Positions 27,867 to 40,800 of a stretch of 64,000 nucleotides of DNA are shown piece after piece (positions within the stretch are counted from its first letter, which is position 1; each line of letters begins with the position of its first letter). The notes beneath the pieces are model-generated. The model was given only the letters and a program-made list of their open reading frames with translations. It was not told the DNA's origin and did not search any database. This DNA is from Pseudomonas kribbensis (GTDB lineage: Bacteria > Pseudomonadota > Gammaproteobacteria > Pseudomonadales > Pseudomonadaceae), in NCBI RefSeq assembly GCF_003352185.1, contig NZ_CP029608.1, forward strand, positions 620,001 through 684,000, read 5' to 3'. The position numbers and the translations under genes are program-made.

Positions 27867-30497
27867 ATGGCCGATTGGCAGTCCCTCGATCCCGAGGCCG
27901 CTCGTGAAGCGGAAAAATATGAAAACCCTATTCCCAGCCGCGAACTGATCCTTCAGCACCTTGCTGATCGGGGTTCGCCTGCTGCCCGCGAGCAACTGGT
28001 CGAAGAATTTGGTCTGACCACAGAAGACCAGATCGAAGCCCTGCGCCGCCGTCTGCGCGCCATGGAGCGCGACGCTCAACTGATCTACACCCGCCGTGGC
28101 ACTTATGCGCCGGTGGACAAGCTCGACCTGATCCTCGGCCGCATCAGCGGTCACCGCGACGGCTTCGGCTTCCTGGTGCCGGATGACGGTTCCGATGACC
28201 TGTTCATGAGCCCGGCGCAAATGCGTCTGGTGTTCGACGGTGACCGTGCTTTGGCCCGCGTTTCCGGCCTGGACCGTCGCGGTCGCCGCGAAGGCGTGAT
28301 CGTCGAAGTGGTGTCCCGTGCCCACGAAAGCATCGTCGGCCGTTACTTCGAAGAAGGCGGTATCGGCTTCGTGGTCGCGGACAACCCGAAGATCCAGCAG
28401 GAAGTGCTGGTGACCCCGGGCCGCAACGCCAACGCTCAGATCGGTCAGTTCGTCGAGGTGAAAATCACCCACTGGCCGACTCCGCGCTTCCAGCCGCAAG
28501 GCGATGTGATCGAAGTCGTCGGCAACTACATGGCGCCGGGCATGGAAATCGATGTCGCCCTGCGCACCTACGACATTCCGCACGTCTGGCCTGAAGCCGT
28601 TCTGAAGGAAGCCGGCAAGCTCAAGCCGGAAGTCGAAGAGAAAGACAAAGAGAAACGCGTCGACCTGCGCCATCTGCCGTTCGTCACCATCGACGGTGAA
28701 GATGCCCGCGACTTCGACGACGCGGTCTACTGCGAATCCAAGCCAGGCAAGTTGCGTCTGTTCTCCGGCGGCTGGAAGTTGTACGTGGCGATTGCCGACG
28801 TTTCCAGCTACGTGAAGATCGGCTCGGCCCTGGACAACGAAGCCCAGGTACGTGGCAACTCGGTGTACTTCCCCGAGCGTGTGGTGCCGATGCTGCCGGA
28901 GCAGCTCTCCAACGGCCTGTGCTCGCTGAACCCGCACGTCGATCGTCTGGCCATGGTTTGCGAGATGACCATCTCCAAGTCCGGCGAAATGACCGACTAC
29001 TGCTTCTATGAGGCAGTGATCCACTCCCACGCCCGCCTGACCTACAACAAGGTCAGCGCGATGCTGGAAACGCCGAAAGCCACCGAAGGGCGCAAGCTTC
29101 GCGGCGAATACACCGACGTTCTGCCGCACCTGAAGCAGCTCTACGCGCTGTACAAAGTGTTGCTGGCCGCCCGTCACGTGCGTGGCGCGATCGATTTCGA
29201 AACGCAGGAAACCCGGATCATCTTCGGTTCCGAGCGCAAGATTGCCGAAATCCGTCCGACCACCCGTAACGACGCCCATAAGCTGATCGAGGAATGCATG
29301 CTGGCGGCCAACGTGGCCACCGCCGAGTTCCTGAAAAAGCACGAAATCCCTGCGCTGTACCGCGTCCACGACGGTCCGCCACCGGAGCGTCTGGAAAAAC
29401 TGCGTGCGTTCCTCGGCGAGCTCGGCCTGTCCCTGCATAAAGGCAAGGACGGCCCGACGCCGAAGGACTACCAGGCACTGCTGGCCAGCATCAAGGACCG
29501 TCCGGATTTCCACCTGATCCAGACCGTGATGCTGCGCTCCCTGAGCCAGGCGGTGTACAGCGCCCAGAACGAAGGCCACTTCGGCCTGAACTACGAAGCC
29601 TATACCCACTTTACTTCGCCGATCCGTCGTTACCCGGACCTGCTCACGCACCGGGCGATCCGCAGCGTGATCCATTCGAAACAGGACACCCCGCACGTTC
29701 GCCGTGCCGGTGCGATGACCATTCCGAAGGCGCGCATCTATCCGTACGACGAAGCGGCCCTGGAGCAACTCGGCGAGCAGTGCTCGATGAGCGAGCGCCG
29801 TGCCGACGAAGCGACCCGCGACGTGGTGAACTGGCTCAAGTGCGAGTTCATGAAAGACCGCGTGGGCGAATCGTTCCCGGGCGTGATCACTGCCGTGACC
29901 GGTTTTGGCCTGTTCGTCGAACTGACCGATATCTACGTCGAAGGTCTGGTGCACGTGACGGCGCTGCCGGGCGATTACTACCACTTCGATCCTGTACACC
30001 ACCGCCTGGCGGGCGAGCGCACCGGTCGCAGCTTCCGTCTTGGCGATACCGTTGAAGTGCGCGTCATGCGCGTCGATCTCGACGAGCGCAAGATCGACTT
30101 CGAGATGGCCGAGAAAACCATCAGCGCACCAATCGGCCGCAAGAAGCGTGGCACCGAAACCGCTGCTCCAGCGGCCAAGGCTGTGGAAGAAAAGGCTCCG
30201 GCCAAAACCGCCAGCCGTCGTCCGGCCAAGGAAAAGGTCGTCGAGGCTTATCGCCCAAGCGATGCCGTGGCGAAAAACGCCGAGCTGCGCAAAAGCCGTG
30301 AGATGAAGAAGGCCTTGCTGGCCGACGCCAAAAACGGTGGTAAAGCGGCGTCCGGGGGAAAGACCGGACGGTCGGCGCCTGAAAAGGCCTCCGGCAGCAA
30401 GCCAGGCAAACCGAGCAAACACCGCAAGGGACCGCCAAAAGCGGGTTCCGCTCCAGCCAAAAGCGGCGGGGCACGTAAACCGAAGGCGAAGTCATGA
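27867..30497 (+). CDS. rnr: Ribonuclease R
   Basis: A processive 3'-5' exoribonuclease able to degrade structured RNA. 876 residues: an N-terminal helix-turn-helix-like part, two cold-shock domains (about 80-240), the RNB catalytic domain (about 250-600, with DGEDARDFDDAVYCE holding the magnesium-binding aspartates), an S1 domain (about 645-730) and a long Lys/Ala-rich basic tail (about 735-876). Start at 27867 with AAGGTGA upstream. Its stop overlaps rlmB by 4 bases. The upstream 226 bases hold the divergent tRNA promoter and a run of A and T. Confidence 0.97.
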   Translation: MADWQSLDPEAAREAEKYENPIPSRELILQHLADRGSPAAREQLVEEFGLTTEDQIEALRRRLRAMERDAQLIYTRRGTYAPVDKLDLILGRISGHRDGFGFLVPDDGSDDLFMSPAQMRLVFDGDRALARVSGLDRRGRREGVIVEVVSRAHESIVGRYFEEGGIGFVVADNPKIQQEVLVTPGRNANAQIGQFVEVKITHWPTPRFQPQGDVIEVVGNYMAPGMEIDVALRTYDIPHVWPEAVLKEAGKLKPEVEEKDKEKRVDLRHLPFVTIDGEDARDFDDAVYCESKPGKLRLFSGGWKLYVAIADVSSYVKIGSALDNEAQVRGNSVYFPERVVPMLPEQLSNGLCSLNPHVDRLAMVCEMTISKSGEMTDYCFYEAVIHSHARLTYNKVSAMLETPKATEGRKLRGEYTDVLPHLKQLYALYKVLLAARHVRGAIDFETQETRIIFGSERKIAEIRPTTRNDAHKLIEECMLAANVATAEFLKKHEIPALYRVHDGPPPERLEKLRAFLGELGLSLHKGKDGPTPKDYQALLASIKDRPDFHLIQTVMLRSLSQAVYSAQNEGHFGLNYEAYTHFTSPIRRYPDLLTHRAIRSVIHSKQDTPHVRRAGAMTIPKARIYPYDEAALEQLGEQCSMSERRADEATRDVVNWLKCEFMKDRVGESFPGVITAVTGFGLFVELTDIYVEGLVHVTALPGDYYHFDPVHHRLAGERTGRSFRLGDTVEVRVMRVDLDERKIDFEMAEKTISAPIGRKKRGTETAAPAAKAVEEKAPAKTASRRPAKEKVVEAYRPSDAVAKNAELRKSREMKKALLADAKNGGKAASGGKTGRSAPEKASGSKPGKPSKHRKGPPKAGSAPAKSGGARKPKAKS

Positions 30498-31261
30498 GTC
30501 AGTTGGAAAAAATCTACGGCGTTCACGCGGTAGAAGCGTTGCTGCGTCACCACCCTAAACGCGTCAAGCAGATCTGGCTGGCTGAAAGCCGCAATGATCC
30601 GCGGGTGCAGACGCTGATCGAGCTGGCCAACGAAAACCGGGTCCAGATCGGTCAGGCCGAGCGCCGCGAAATGGACGCCTGGGTCGAAGGCGTGCACCAG
30701 GGCGTGGTGGCGGACGTCAGTCCGAGCCAGGTCTGGGGCGAGGCGATGCTCGACGAACTGCTCGACCGCACCGAAGGCGCGCCGTTGCTGCTGGTGCTCG
30801 ACGGCGTGACCGATCCGCACAACCTCGGTGCCTGCCTGCGTTCGGCGGATGCTGCCGGTGCGCTGGCGGTCATCGTGCCGAAAGACAAGTCGGCCACCCT
30901 GACGCCGGTCGTGCGTAAAGTGGCCTGCGGCGCGGCGGAAGTGATTCCGCTGGTGGCCGTGACCAACCTTGCGCGCACCCTGGAAAAGCTTCAGCAACGT
31001 GGTCTGTGGGTTGTCGGCACGGCAGGTGAGGCCGAGGTCAGCATCTATGACCAGGATCTGACCGGCCCGACCATCCTGATCATGGGCGCCGAAGGCAAAG
31101 GCATGCGTCGCCTGACCCGTGAACATTGCGACTATCTGGTGAACCTGCCGATGGCCGGTAGCGTCAGCAGTCTCAACGTGTCGGTTGCGACCGGCGTGTG
31201 CCTGTTCGAGGCCCAGCGCCAGCGCGGGGCCAAGGCCAAGGCAGCAGCCAAAAAGGCTTAA
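30494..31261 (+). CDS. rlmB: 23S rRNA (guanosine-2'-O-)-methyltransferase RlmB
   Basis: Methylates the 2'-OH of G2251 in the 23S P loop. 255 residues: an N-terminal L30e-like substrate-binding domain (about 1-80) and a SPOUT knot domain with the three conserved motifs DPHNLGACLRSADAAG, ILIMGAEGKGMRRL and LPMAGSVSSLNVSVATG. A short Lys/Ala tail ends the protein. Coupled to rnr by an ATGA overlap. Confidence 0.97.
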   Translation: MSQLEKIYGVHAVEALLRHHPKRVKQIWLAESRNDPRVQTLIELANENRVQIGQAERREMDAWVEGVHQGVVADVSPSQVWGEAMLDELLDRTEGAPLLLVLDGVTDPHNLGACLRSADAAGALAVIVPKDKSATLTPVVRKVACGAAEVIPLVAVTNLARTLEKLQQRGLWVVGTAGEAEVSIYDQDLTGPTILIMGAEGKGMRRLTREHCDYLVNLPMAGSVSSLNVSVATGVCLFEAQRQRGAKAKAAAKKA

Positions 31262-31277
31262 GCCTTACGCCGTCCAA

Positions 31278-31366
31278 TGTGGGAGCGAGCCTGCTCGCGA
31301 AGCGGAGTTACATTCAGCATCATTGTTGGATGTTAAGCCGCCATCGCGAGCGGGCTCGCTCCCACA
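31278..31366. repeat. REPIN (two inverted REP sequences), copy A
   Basis: An 89-base element: left arm 31278-31300 begins TGTGGGAGCGAGCCTGCTCG and right arm 31344-31366 is its inverted copy. It lies in the gap between rlmB and the rpsF promoter. Four related elements occur in this window. Confidence 0.93.
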
Positions 31367-31418
31367 GTGTTTTCTGGTGTGGCAGAAAGTGTGGCTGTTC
31401 AAATAATCACCAATTGCC

Positions 31419-31447
31419 TTGCACCTCTTCTGTCCCTTCTCTACAAT
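31419..31447 (+). promoter_or_regulatory. Sigma-70 promoter of the rpsF operon
   Basis: TTGCAC (31419-31424), 17-base spacer, TACAAT (31442-31447). This near-consensus promoter gives a leader of about 110 bases before rpsF. Confidence 0.8.
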
Positions 31448-31453
31448 TGCGCC

Positions 31454-31565
31454 CCTTGCTGTGACGGCAGGCACCCATGTGCCCCGCGCCGGCAAGTCCA
31501 TAAGTGTCATTCACTCCTTGTCTGACCGTTTTTGAGCGGCAGGCTACAACCCGTAAGGAGCATTC
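31454..31565 (+). promoter_or_regulatory. rpsF leader, possible S6:S18 autoregulatory RNA
   Basis: The leader contains the hairpin GGCAC-CCAT-GTGCC (31472-31485) flanked by GACGGCA and GCCGGCAAG, which can pair around a CCG-containing internal loop. Leaders of rpsF operons in many bacteria carry an S6:S18-binding RNA with such a loop. I cannot confirm the motif by eye alone. Confidence 0.3.
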
Positions 31566-31994
31566 ATGCGTCATTACGAAATCATCTTTCTGGTCCACCC
31601 TGACCAGAGCGAGCAAGTCGGCGGCATGGTTGAGCGTTACACCAAGCTGATCGAAGAAGACGGCGGCAAAATCCACCGTCTGGAAGACTGGGGCCGTCGT
31701 CAACTGGCCTACGCAATCAACAATGTTCACAAGGCTCACTACGTGATGCTGAACGTTGAGTGCACCGGCAAGGCCCTGGCCGAGCTGGAAGACAACTTCC
31801 GCTACAACGATGCTGTGATCCGTAACCTGGTCATCCGTCGCGACGAAGCCGTTACCGGCCAGTCCGAGATGCTCAAGGCTGAAGAAAACCGCAGTGAGCG
31901 CCGTGAGCGTCGCGAACGTCCTGAGCACGATGGCAGCGCCGATGGCGATGACAGCGATAGCGACAGCGACAACAGCGATAACGCTGACGAGTAA
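31566..31994 (+). CDS. rpsF: 30S ribosomal protein S6
   Basis: 142 residues. [18 protein letters not shown] is the conserved start of S6; the core ends near residue 100 and is followed by a charged tail, first Arg/Glu-rich ([16 protein letters not shown]), then an Asp/Ser run. That acidic end is of the kind extended by RimK in Pseudomonas, though RimK targets glutamate ends; here the last residues are NADE. AAGGAG precedes the ATG. First gene of the S6-S18-DUF2232-L9-dnaB cluster. Confidence 0.98.
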   Translation: MRHYEIIFLVHPDQSEQVGGMVERYTKLIEEDGGKIHRLEDWGRRQLAYAINNVHKAHYVMLNVECTGKALAELEDNFRYNDAVIRNLVIRRDEAVTGQSEMLKAEENRSERRERRERPEHDGSADGDDSDSDSDNSDNADE

Positions 31995-32022
31995 TCCACG
32001 GACCTTTTAAGGAGCCTATCAA

Positions 32023-32253
32023 ATGGCACGTTTCTTCCGTCGTCGTAAATTCTGCCGCTTCACCGCTGAAGACGTGAAGGAGATCGACTACAAAGATCTC
32101 AACACTCTGAAAGCCTACGTATCCGAGACCGGCAAAATCGTTCCAAGCCGCATCACCGGTACCAAAGCTCGTTATCAGCGTCAGCTGGCCACCGCTATCA
32201 AGCGCGCCCGCTTCCTGGCCCTGCTGGCCTACACCGACAGCCACGGCCGCTGA
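32023..32253 (+). CDS. rpsR: 30S ribosomal protein S18
   Basis: A 76-residue basic protein, [22 protein letters not shown], full length. It forms a heterodimer with S6 on the 30S platform. AAGGAG lies upstream. Located 28 bases after rpsF. Confidence 0.98.
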
Positions 32254-32289
32254 GACCGGGCAGTCGACAAGTAGCAAAGGATTGAATGC

Positions 32290-33183
32290 ATGCGTGCCTT
32301 AGCTGAGTTCATCATGCGCGGCCGCATGCAGGCCACTCTCGTAGTGGCTGGATGTGCAGCATTGCCGTTGTTGTATTGGTTGGGTGCTGCCGCGGGAAGC
32401 CTGGTGCTTCTGCGGCGCGGATTGTCGGACGCTCTTGGCGTTCTGATTCTGGGACTGCTGCCAGCGTTGATCTGGTGGCTCAAGTTCGACGACCCACGGG
32501 CGCTTCTGGTGCTGCTGGGGTCTTCGGGGCTTGCGCTGGTTTTGCGCGCAAGCGAGTCCTGGGTTCGCACGCTGCTGGTCAGCGTAGCCATGGGGCTGGT
32601 GTTTTCAGTGGTGCTCGGGGCGGCTTTCGCGCCCCAGATCGAGAAGCTGGCGCAGGACCTTATACAGGTCATGCCGCTGTTCCTCGGTGATGCCTACCAA
32701 CGATTGTCGGTAGACGAGCAAGCGCGTTTCGCGTCGCTGATCGCACCGGTCCTGACCGGCCTGATTGCGGCTCTGTTGCAGATCGTCAGCGTGCTGAGCC
32801 TGATTGTCGGGCGTTACTGGCAGGCGTTGTTGTACAACCCGGGTGGTTTTGGTCGCGAGTTTCGCGCCATCCGAATCCCGCTGGGGCTGGCGATGTTACT
32901 GCTGGCGTTGATGCTTCTGGGCCCGAATCTCGGTGCACAGATGGCCATGTTGACGCCGTTGTGCAGTGTGCCGCTGGTGTTCGCCGGGCTGGCCCTGATT
33001 CATGGGCTGGTGGCGCAAAGGCGACTGGCCGGTTTCTGGCTGGTGGGATTGTACGTGACGCTGTTGCTGTTCATGCAGCTGATCTATCCGTTGCTCGTGG
33101 TTCTGGCCATTGTCGACAGCCTGATTGATTTTCGCGGTCGTCACGTGTCGAAAGACACCGATAACGCGAACGGTGAAGGTTAA
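32290..33183 (+). CDS. DUF2232-type integral membrane protein
   Basis: A 297-residue, strongly hydrophobic protein with about eight membrane segments (for example ATLVVAGCAALPLLYWLGAA and LGLAMLLLALMLLGPNLG). It belongs to the family found between rpsR and rplI in pseudomonads (PA4933 type). No catalytic motif is visible and its role is unknown. AAAGGA precedes the ATG at 32290. Its fixed position inside a ribosomal-protein operon ties its expression to growth rate. Confidence 0.85.
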   Translation: MRALAEFIMRGRMQATLVVAGCAALPLLYWLGAAAGSLVLLRRGLSDALGVLILGLLPALIWWLKFDDPRALLVLLGSSGLALVLRASESWVRTLLVSVAMGLVFSVVLGAAFAPQIEKLAQDLIQVMPLFLGDAYQRLSVDEQARFASLIAPVLTGLIAALLQIVSVLSLIVGRYWQALLYNPGGFGREFRAIRIPLGLAMLLLALMLLGPNLGAQMAMLTPLCSVPLVFAGLALIHGLVAQRRLAGFWLVGLYVTLLLFMQLIYPLLVVLAIVDSLIDFRGRHVSKDTDNANGEG

Positions 33184-33202
33184 AAGTTAAGAGGATTTCC
33201 AC

Positions 33203-33649
33203 ATGCAACTGATCCTTCTGGAAAAAATCGCCAACCTGGGCAACCTGGGCGACAAAGTAAACGTTAAGGCCGGTTACGGCCGTAACTACCTGCTGCCTTT
33301 CGGCAAAGCTACCGCTGCGACCGCTGCCAACCTGGCTGCGTTCGAAGAGCGTCGTGCTGAGCTGGAAAAAGCCGCTGCCGACCGTAAAGCATCGGCTGAA
33401 AGCCGTGCTGCCCAACTGGCCGAGCTGGAAGTGACCATCACTGCCACCGCTGGCGACGAAGGCAAGCTGTTCGGTTCGATCGGTACTCACGACATCGCTG
33501 ACGCACTGACCGCCTCCGGCGTTGAAGTTGCGAAGAGCGAAGTTCGTCTGCCGAACGGCACCATCCGCAACGTGGGTGAATTCGACGTGGCTGTGCACCT
33601 GCACGCCGAAGTTGAAGCCACCGTACGCGTTGTCGTGGTAGCAGCTTAA
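33203..33649 (+). CDS. rplI: 50S ribosomal protein L9
   Basis: 148 residues: the N-terminal domain [19 protein letters not shown] with the [13 protein letters not shown] motif, a long connecting helix rich in Ala and Glu, and the C-terminal domain (about 80-148) ending [19 protein letters not shown] lies upstream. Confidence 0.98.
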   Translation: MQLILLEKIANLGNLGDKVNVKAGYGRNYLLPFGKATAATAANLAAFEERRAELEKAAADRKASAESRAAQLAELEVTITATAGDEGKLFGSIGTHDIADALTASGVEVAKSEVRLPNGTIRNVGEFDVAVHLHAEVEATVRVVVVAA

Positions 33650-33695
33650 GCAAGACCTGATCGACTGGCGGCTTGTTCGCCAGACGGTTAACATC

Positions 33696-33733
33696 GGGCA
33701 CGATCCTGTCTTCAGGTCGTGCCCTTTGTCTTT
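33696..33733 (+). terminator. Terminator between rplI and dnaB
   Basis: GGGCACGA-T-CCTG (33696-33708), loop TCTT, CAGGTCGTGCCC (33713-33724): a long stem with one bulged T, then TTTGTCTTT. dnaB probably has its own promoter or depends on readthrough. Confidence 0.8.
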
Positions 33734-33768
33734 CTGCAATCCCTGCTTTTCCTGAATAAAAAGTGGCC

Positions 33769-35166
33769 ATGAACGAAATCTCCGCTCCCGAGCAATACGA
33801 TCTGCAAACCGCCGCGCTGAAGGTGCCGCCGCATTCCATCGAGGCCGAACAGGCCGTGCTCGGTGGTCTGATGCTGGACAACAACGCCTGGGAGCGCGTG
33901 CTCGATCAAGTCTCCGACGGCGATTTCTACCGGCATGACCACCGTCTGATTTTCCGCGCGATCGCCAAACTGGCCGATCAGAACTCGCCGATCGACGTCG
34001 TGACCCTTGCCGAGCAACTGGACAAGGAAGGTCAGACCTCGCAAGTCGGCGGCTTGGGTTACCTCGGCGAACTGGCGAAAAACACGCCGTCCGTCGCCAA
34101 CATCAAGGCCTATGCGCAGATCGTTCGCCAGCGTGCGACGTTGCGTCAGTTGATCGGCATCAGCACCGAAATTGCCGACAGCGCCTTCAACCCTGAAGGT
34201 CGCACCGCCGAGGAGATCCTCGACGAAGCCGAACGGCAGATCTTCGCGATTGCCGAGGCCCGGCCAAAAACCGGCGGCCCGGTGGGTGTGAATGACCTGT
34301 TGACCAAAGCCATCGACCGCATCGACACCTTGTTCAACACCGCCGACTCGATCACCGGCCTGTCCACCGGCTATACCGACCTCGACGAGAAGACCAGCGG
34401 CCTGCAACCGGCCGACCTGATCATCGTCGCCGGTCGTCCGTCCATGGGTAAGACGACTTTCGCGATGAACCTGGTGGAAAACGCCGTGTTGCGCAGCGAC
34501 AAGGTGGTGCTGGTGTACTCCCTCGAGATGCCAGGCGAATCGCTGATCATGCGTATGCTGTCGTCCCTCGGCCGCATCGACCAGACCAAGGTGCGTTCCG
34601 GTCAGCTCGAAGACGACGACTGGCCACGCCTGACCTCGGCGGTCAACCTGCTCAACGACCGCAAGCTGTTCATCGATGACACCGCCGGCATCAGCCCGTC
34701 GGAAATGCGTGCCCGGACCCGGCGCCTGGTGCGCGAGCACGGCGACATCGGCCTGATCATGATCGACTACCTGCAGTTGATGCAGATCCCGGGCTCCAGC
34801 GGTGACAACCGGACCAACGAGATTTCCGAGATCTCCCGATCCCTGAAAGCCCTGGCCAAGGAATTCAACTGCCCGGTGGTCGCACTGTCGCAGCTCAACC
34901 GCTCCCTGGAACAACGTCCCAACAAGCGCCCGGTGAACTCCGACTTGCGGGAATCCGGAGCGATCGAGCAGGACGCCGACGTGATCATGTTCGTGTACCG
35001 GGACGAGGTGTATCACCCGGAAACCGAGCACAAAGGCATCGCCGAAATCATCATCGGCAAGCAGCGGAACGGCCCGATCGGCTTTATCCGCCTGGCCTTC
35101 ATCGGCAAGTACACGCGCTTCGAAAACCTCGCGCCGGGCAGCTATAACTTCGACGACGACGAGTAA
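33769..35166 (+). CDS. dnaB: Replicative DNA helicase DnaB
   Basis: The hexameric helicase that unwinds DNA at the replication fork. 465 residues: an N-terminal DnaG-interacting domain (about 20-125), linker, and a RecA-like ATPase with Walker A GRPSMGKTTFAMN, Walker B LIMIDYLQLM and the DLRESGAIEQDAD arginine-finger region. No intein. The start at 33769 (MNEISAPEQYD) is preferred over the in-frame GTG at 33763. Confidence 0.98.
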   Translation: MNEISAPEQYDLQTAALKVPPHSIEAEQAVLGGLMLDNNAWERVLDQVSDGDFYRHDHRLIFRAIAKLADQNSPIDVVTLAEQLDKEGQTSQVGGLGYLGELAKNTPSVANIKAYAQIVRQRATLRQLIGISTEIADSAFNPEGRTAEEILDEAERQIFAIAEARPKTGGPVGVNDLLTKAIDRIDTLFNTADSITGLSTGYTDLDEKTSGLQPADLIIVAGRPSMGKTTFAMNLVENAVLRSDKVVLVYSLEMPGESLIMRMLSSLGRIDQTKVRSGQLEDDDWPRLTSAVNLLNDRKLFIDDTAGISPSEMRARTRRLVREHGDIGLIMIDYLQLMQIPGSSGDNRTNEISEISRSLKALAKEFNCPVVALSQLNRSLEQRPNKRPVNSDLRESGAIEQDADVIMFVYRDEVYHPETEHKGIAEIIIGKQRNGPIGFIRLAFIGKYTRFENLAPGSYNFDDDE

Positions 35167-35193
35167 GTCCGTCCTCGTCTGACAGCTCCTGAT

Positions 35194-35229
35194 ATTTCCG
35201 ACCACAGCCGTCGGAATTGGTCATTTTTT
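35194..35229 (+). terminator. Terminator after dnaB
   Basis: TTCCGAC (35196-35202) and GTCGGAA (35210-35216) form a stem with a 7-base loop; TTTTTT follows ten bases later, so efficiency is uncertain. Confidence 0.6.
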
Positions 35230-35278
35230 GTGCTATATTCCGCGCCCGCGATTTTGCACCTCAACACCGGTCATCGAC

Positions 35279-37591
<2,313 letters not shown>

Positions 37592-37609
37592 AACGCACTG
37601 AGTGAACAG

Positions 37610-37636
37610 AACGCCAACCTTCGGGTTGGCGTTTTG
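37610..37636 (+). terminator. Terminator after the YgiQ gene
   Basis: AACGCCAACC-TTCG-GGTTGGCGTT, a perfect 10-base stem with a TTCG tetraloop, then TTG. Confidence 0.85.
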
Positions 37637-37800
37637 CATTGTGCCTCGCAACATTTGCGTGCAACTGTGCCAAACCAATTCACCGCATCGCCCGATTTTG
37701 GTGCTGTACTGCCCTGAGCATTCCGGGAAAGCGCCCAAGCCTCTGCATGGCATAAGTCTTGCGCGCTTTCGAATACGCTTGGGCTCGCAGGAGGCACGCC

Positions 37801-40800
37801 GTGTCGATTCATGTCGCATTGCATCACGTCACGCATTACCGCTACGACCGCGCTGTCGAACTCGGTCCGCAGATCGTGCGTCTGCGCCCGGCTGCCCACA
37901 GCCGCACGCGGATTCTGTCCTATTCGCTGAAAGTCTCGCCCGAGCAGCACTTCATCAACTGGCAGCAGGATCCCCAGGGCAACTATCTCGCACGACTGGT
38001 ATTCCCCGAGAAAACCGCCGAACTGCGGATCGAGGTCGACCTGCTGGCCGAGATGGCGGTGTTCAATCCGTTCGATTTTTTCCTCGAGCCCTACGCCGAG
38101 AAAATCCCCTTCGCCTACGCCGCCGATGAACGCAAGGAACTGGCGCCGTACCTCGAAACCCTGCCGCTTACGCCGAAATTCAAGACTTATCTGGACGAAA
38201 TCGACCGCACGCCGCTGCCGGCAGTGGACTTCCTCGTGGCGCTCAACCAGCGCCTGAGCGAAGACATCAATTACCTGATTCGCATGGAACCGGGGGTGCA
38301 AACCCCGGAGCACACCTTGGAGCATGCCTCCGGCTCCTGCCGCGATTCGGCGTGGCTGCTGGTGCAACTGCTGCGCAATCTCGGACTGGCGGCGCGTTTC
38401 GTCTCCGGTTACCTGATCCAACTGACCGCCGATGTGAAAAGCCTCGACGGCCCGTCCGGCACCGAAGTGGACTTCACCGATCTGCATGCCTGGTGCGAGG
38501 TGTATCTGCCCGGCGCCGGATGGATCGGCCTCGACGCGACCTCCGGGCTGTTCGCGGGGGAAGGTCATATCCCGTTGGCCTGCAGTCCCGATCCGTCTTC
38601 GGCGGCGCCGATCAGTGGTCTGGTGGAGCCTTGCGAGTGTGAGTTCAGCCACGAAATGTCGGTCGAGCGGATCTGGGAAGCGCCACGGGTGACCAAGCCC
38701 TACACCGATGAGCAATGGCTGGCAATCCAGGCCCTGGGCCGTCAGATCGATGCCGAGCTGCTGGAAGGCGACGTACGCCTGACCATGGGCGGCGAACCGA
38801 CCTTCGTGTCCATCGATGACCCTGACGGCGCCGAATGGAACACCGCCGCGCTGGGCCCGGACAAGCGCCGGCTCTCCGCCGAGCTGTTCCAGCGCATGTG
38901 CAAGCACTACGCGCCCAAGGGTTTGGTGCATTTCGGTCAGGGCAAGTGGTATCCGGGCGAGCAATTGCCGCGCTGGTCGCTGAACTGCTACTGGCGCCGC
39001 GACGGTGTGCCGATCTGGCACAACAGCGCGCTGATTGCCGACGAGCAGCAGGATTACGGCGCCACCGGTGAACTGGCCGGACGTTTTCTGGCGAGCGTCG
39101 CGGAGCGCCTGAAACTGCCGACACGCTTTGTGTTCCCGGCCTATGAAGACAATTTCTACTACCTCTGGCGCGAGGGCGCGTTGCCGAGCAACGTCAGCGC
39201 CGAAGACGCGCGTCTGGAGGAACCGCTGGAGCGTGCGCGCCTGCGCAAGGTGTTCAGTCAGGGGCTGGACAAGGTCATCGGTCAGGTTCTTCCACTGGCG
39301 CGCACCGCCAAGGGCGATCAGTGGCAGAGCGGGCGCTGGTATCTGCGCGATGAACATTGCCGATTGGTGCCGGGGGATTCACCGCTGGGCTATCGCCTGC
39401 CATTGGGTTCGCAGCCTTGGGTGAAGGCGGCGGAGTATCCGTTCATCCATCCGAACGACCCGAATCAGGATTTCCCCGAACTGCCCGGCACCGAGCAACT
39501 CAATCGCCATGATGTTCCGGCTGCGGCGGATGAAAGAGTGCCGAAGATCGACGAGTCCGCCGACTGGCTGACCCGCACCGCGCTCTGCGCCGAGGCCCGG
39601 GAAGGCCGCTTGTACCTGTTCATGCCGCCGCTGGAGCGGGTCGAGGATTATCTGGAACTGGTGGCCGCCATCGAAGCCACTGCCGAAGAATTGCACTGTC
39701 CGGTGCTGCTGGAAGGTTACGAGCCGCCGAGCGATCCGCGCCTGAGCAACTTCCGCATTACCCCGGATCCCGGCGTGATCGAGGTTAACGTCCAGCCTTC
39801 CGCGACGTGGGACGAACTGGTCGAGCGCACGGAGTTCCTGTACGAAGAGGCGCGTCAGACGCGACTGTCCACCGAGAAATTCATGATCGACGGGCGCCAC
39901 ACCGGCACCGGTGGCGGTAACCATTTCGTGCTCGGCGGCGCGACGCCGGCGGACTCTCCGTTCCTGCGCCGTCCGGATCTGCTGCGCAGCCTGATCAGCT
40001 ACTGGCACAACCATCCCTCACTGTCTTACCTGTTTTCCGGTCTGTTCATCGGCCCGACTTCTCAGGCGCCGCGAGTCGATGAAGCACGCAACGATGCGCT
40101 GTACGAGCTGGAAATCGCCTTCGCGCAAATGCCGGCACCGGGAGAAGAATGCCCGCCATGGCTAGTGGACCGGCTGCTGCGCAATCTGCTGATCGACGTC
40201 ACGGGCAACACCCATCGCGCCGAGTTCTGCATCGACAAGTTGTATTCACCGGACGGCGCCACCGGGCGTCTCGGTCTGCTGGAGTTGCGTGCGTTCGAAA
40301 TGCCGCCCCATGCGCGCATGAGCCTGGCCCAGCAGTTGTTGTTGCGGGCGCTGGTCGCGCGGTTCTGGCGCGAGCCCTATGCGCCGCCGAAACTGGCGCG
40401 CTGGGGCACCGAATTGCATGACCGGTTCCTGCTGCCGCATTTCATCGAGCAGGACTTTGCCGACGTCATCGTCGAACTCAACAGTGCCGGTTATCCGCTG
40501 CGTGCCGAATGGTTTGCGGCGCATCTGGAGTTTCGCTTTCCCAAAGTGGGCGATTACGCCGTCAACGGCATTGAGCTGGAATTGCGTCAGGCCCTTGAAC
40601 CCTGGCATGTGCTGGGCGAGGAGGGCGCGGCGGGCGGCACGGTGCGTTACGTCGATTCATCGCTGGAGCGTTTGCAGGTCAAGCTCACGGGGTTGCCGCC
40701 GCAGCGTTATCTGCTGACCTGCAATGGCATCCCGGTGCCGCTGCAATCGACCGGGCGGGTCGGCGAGTTTGTCGCTGGCGTACGTTTCCGAGCGTGGCAA

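Noticed and set aside
27864..30422. 852-codon minus-strand frame opposite rnr
   Set aside because: Antisense of RNase R; rich in His, Arg and Val with no family features.
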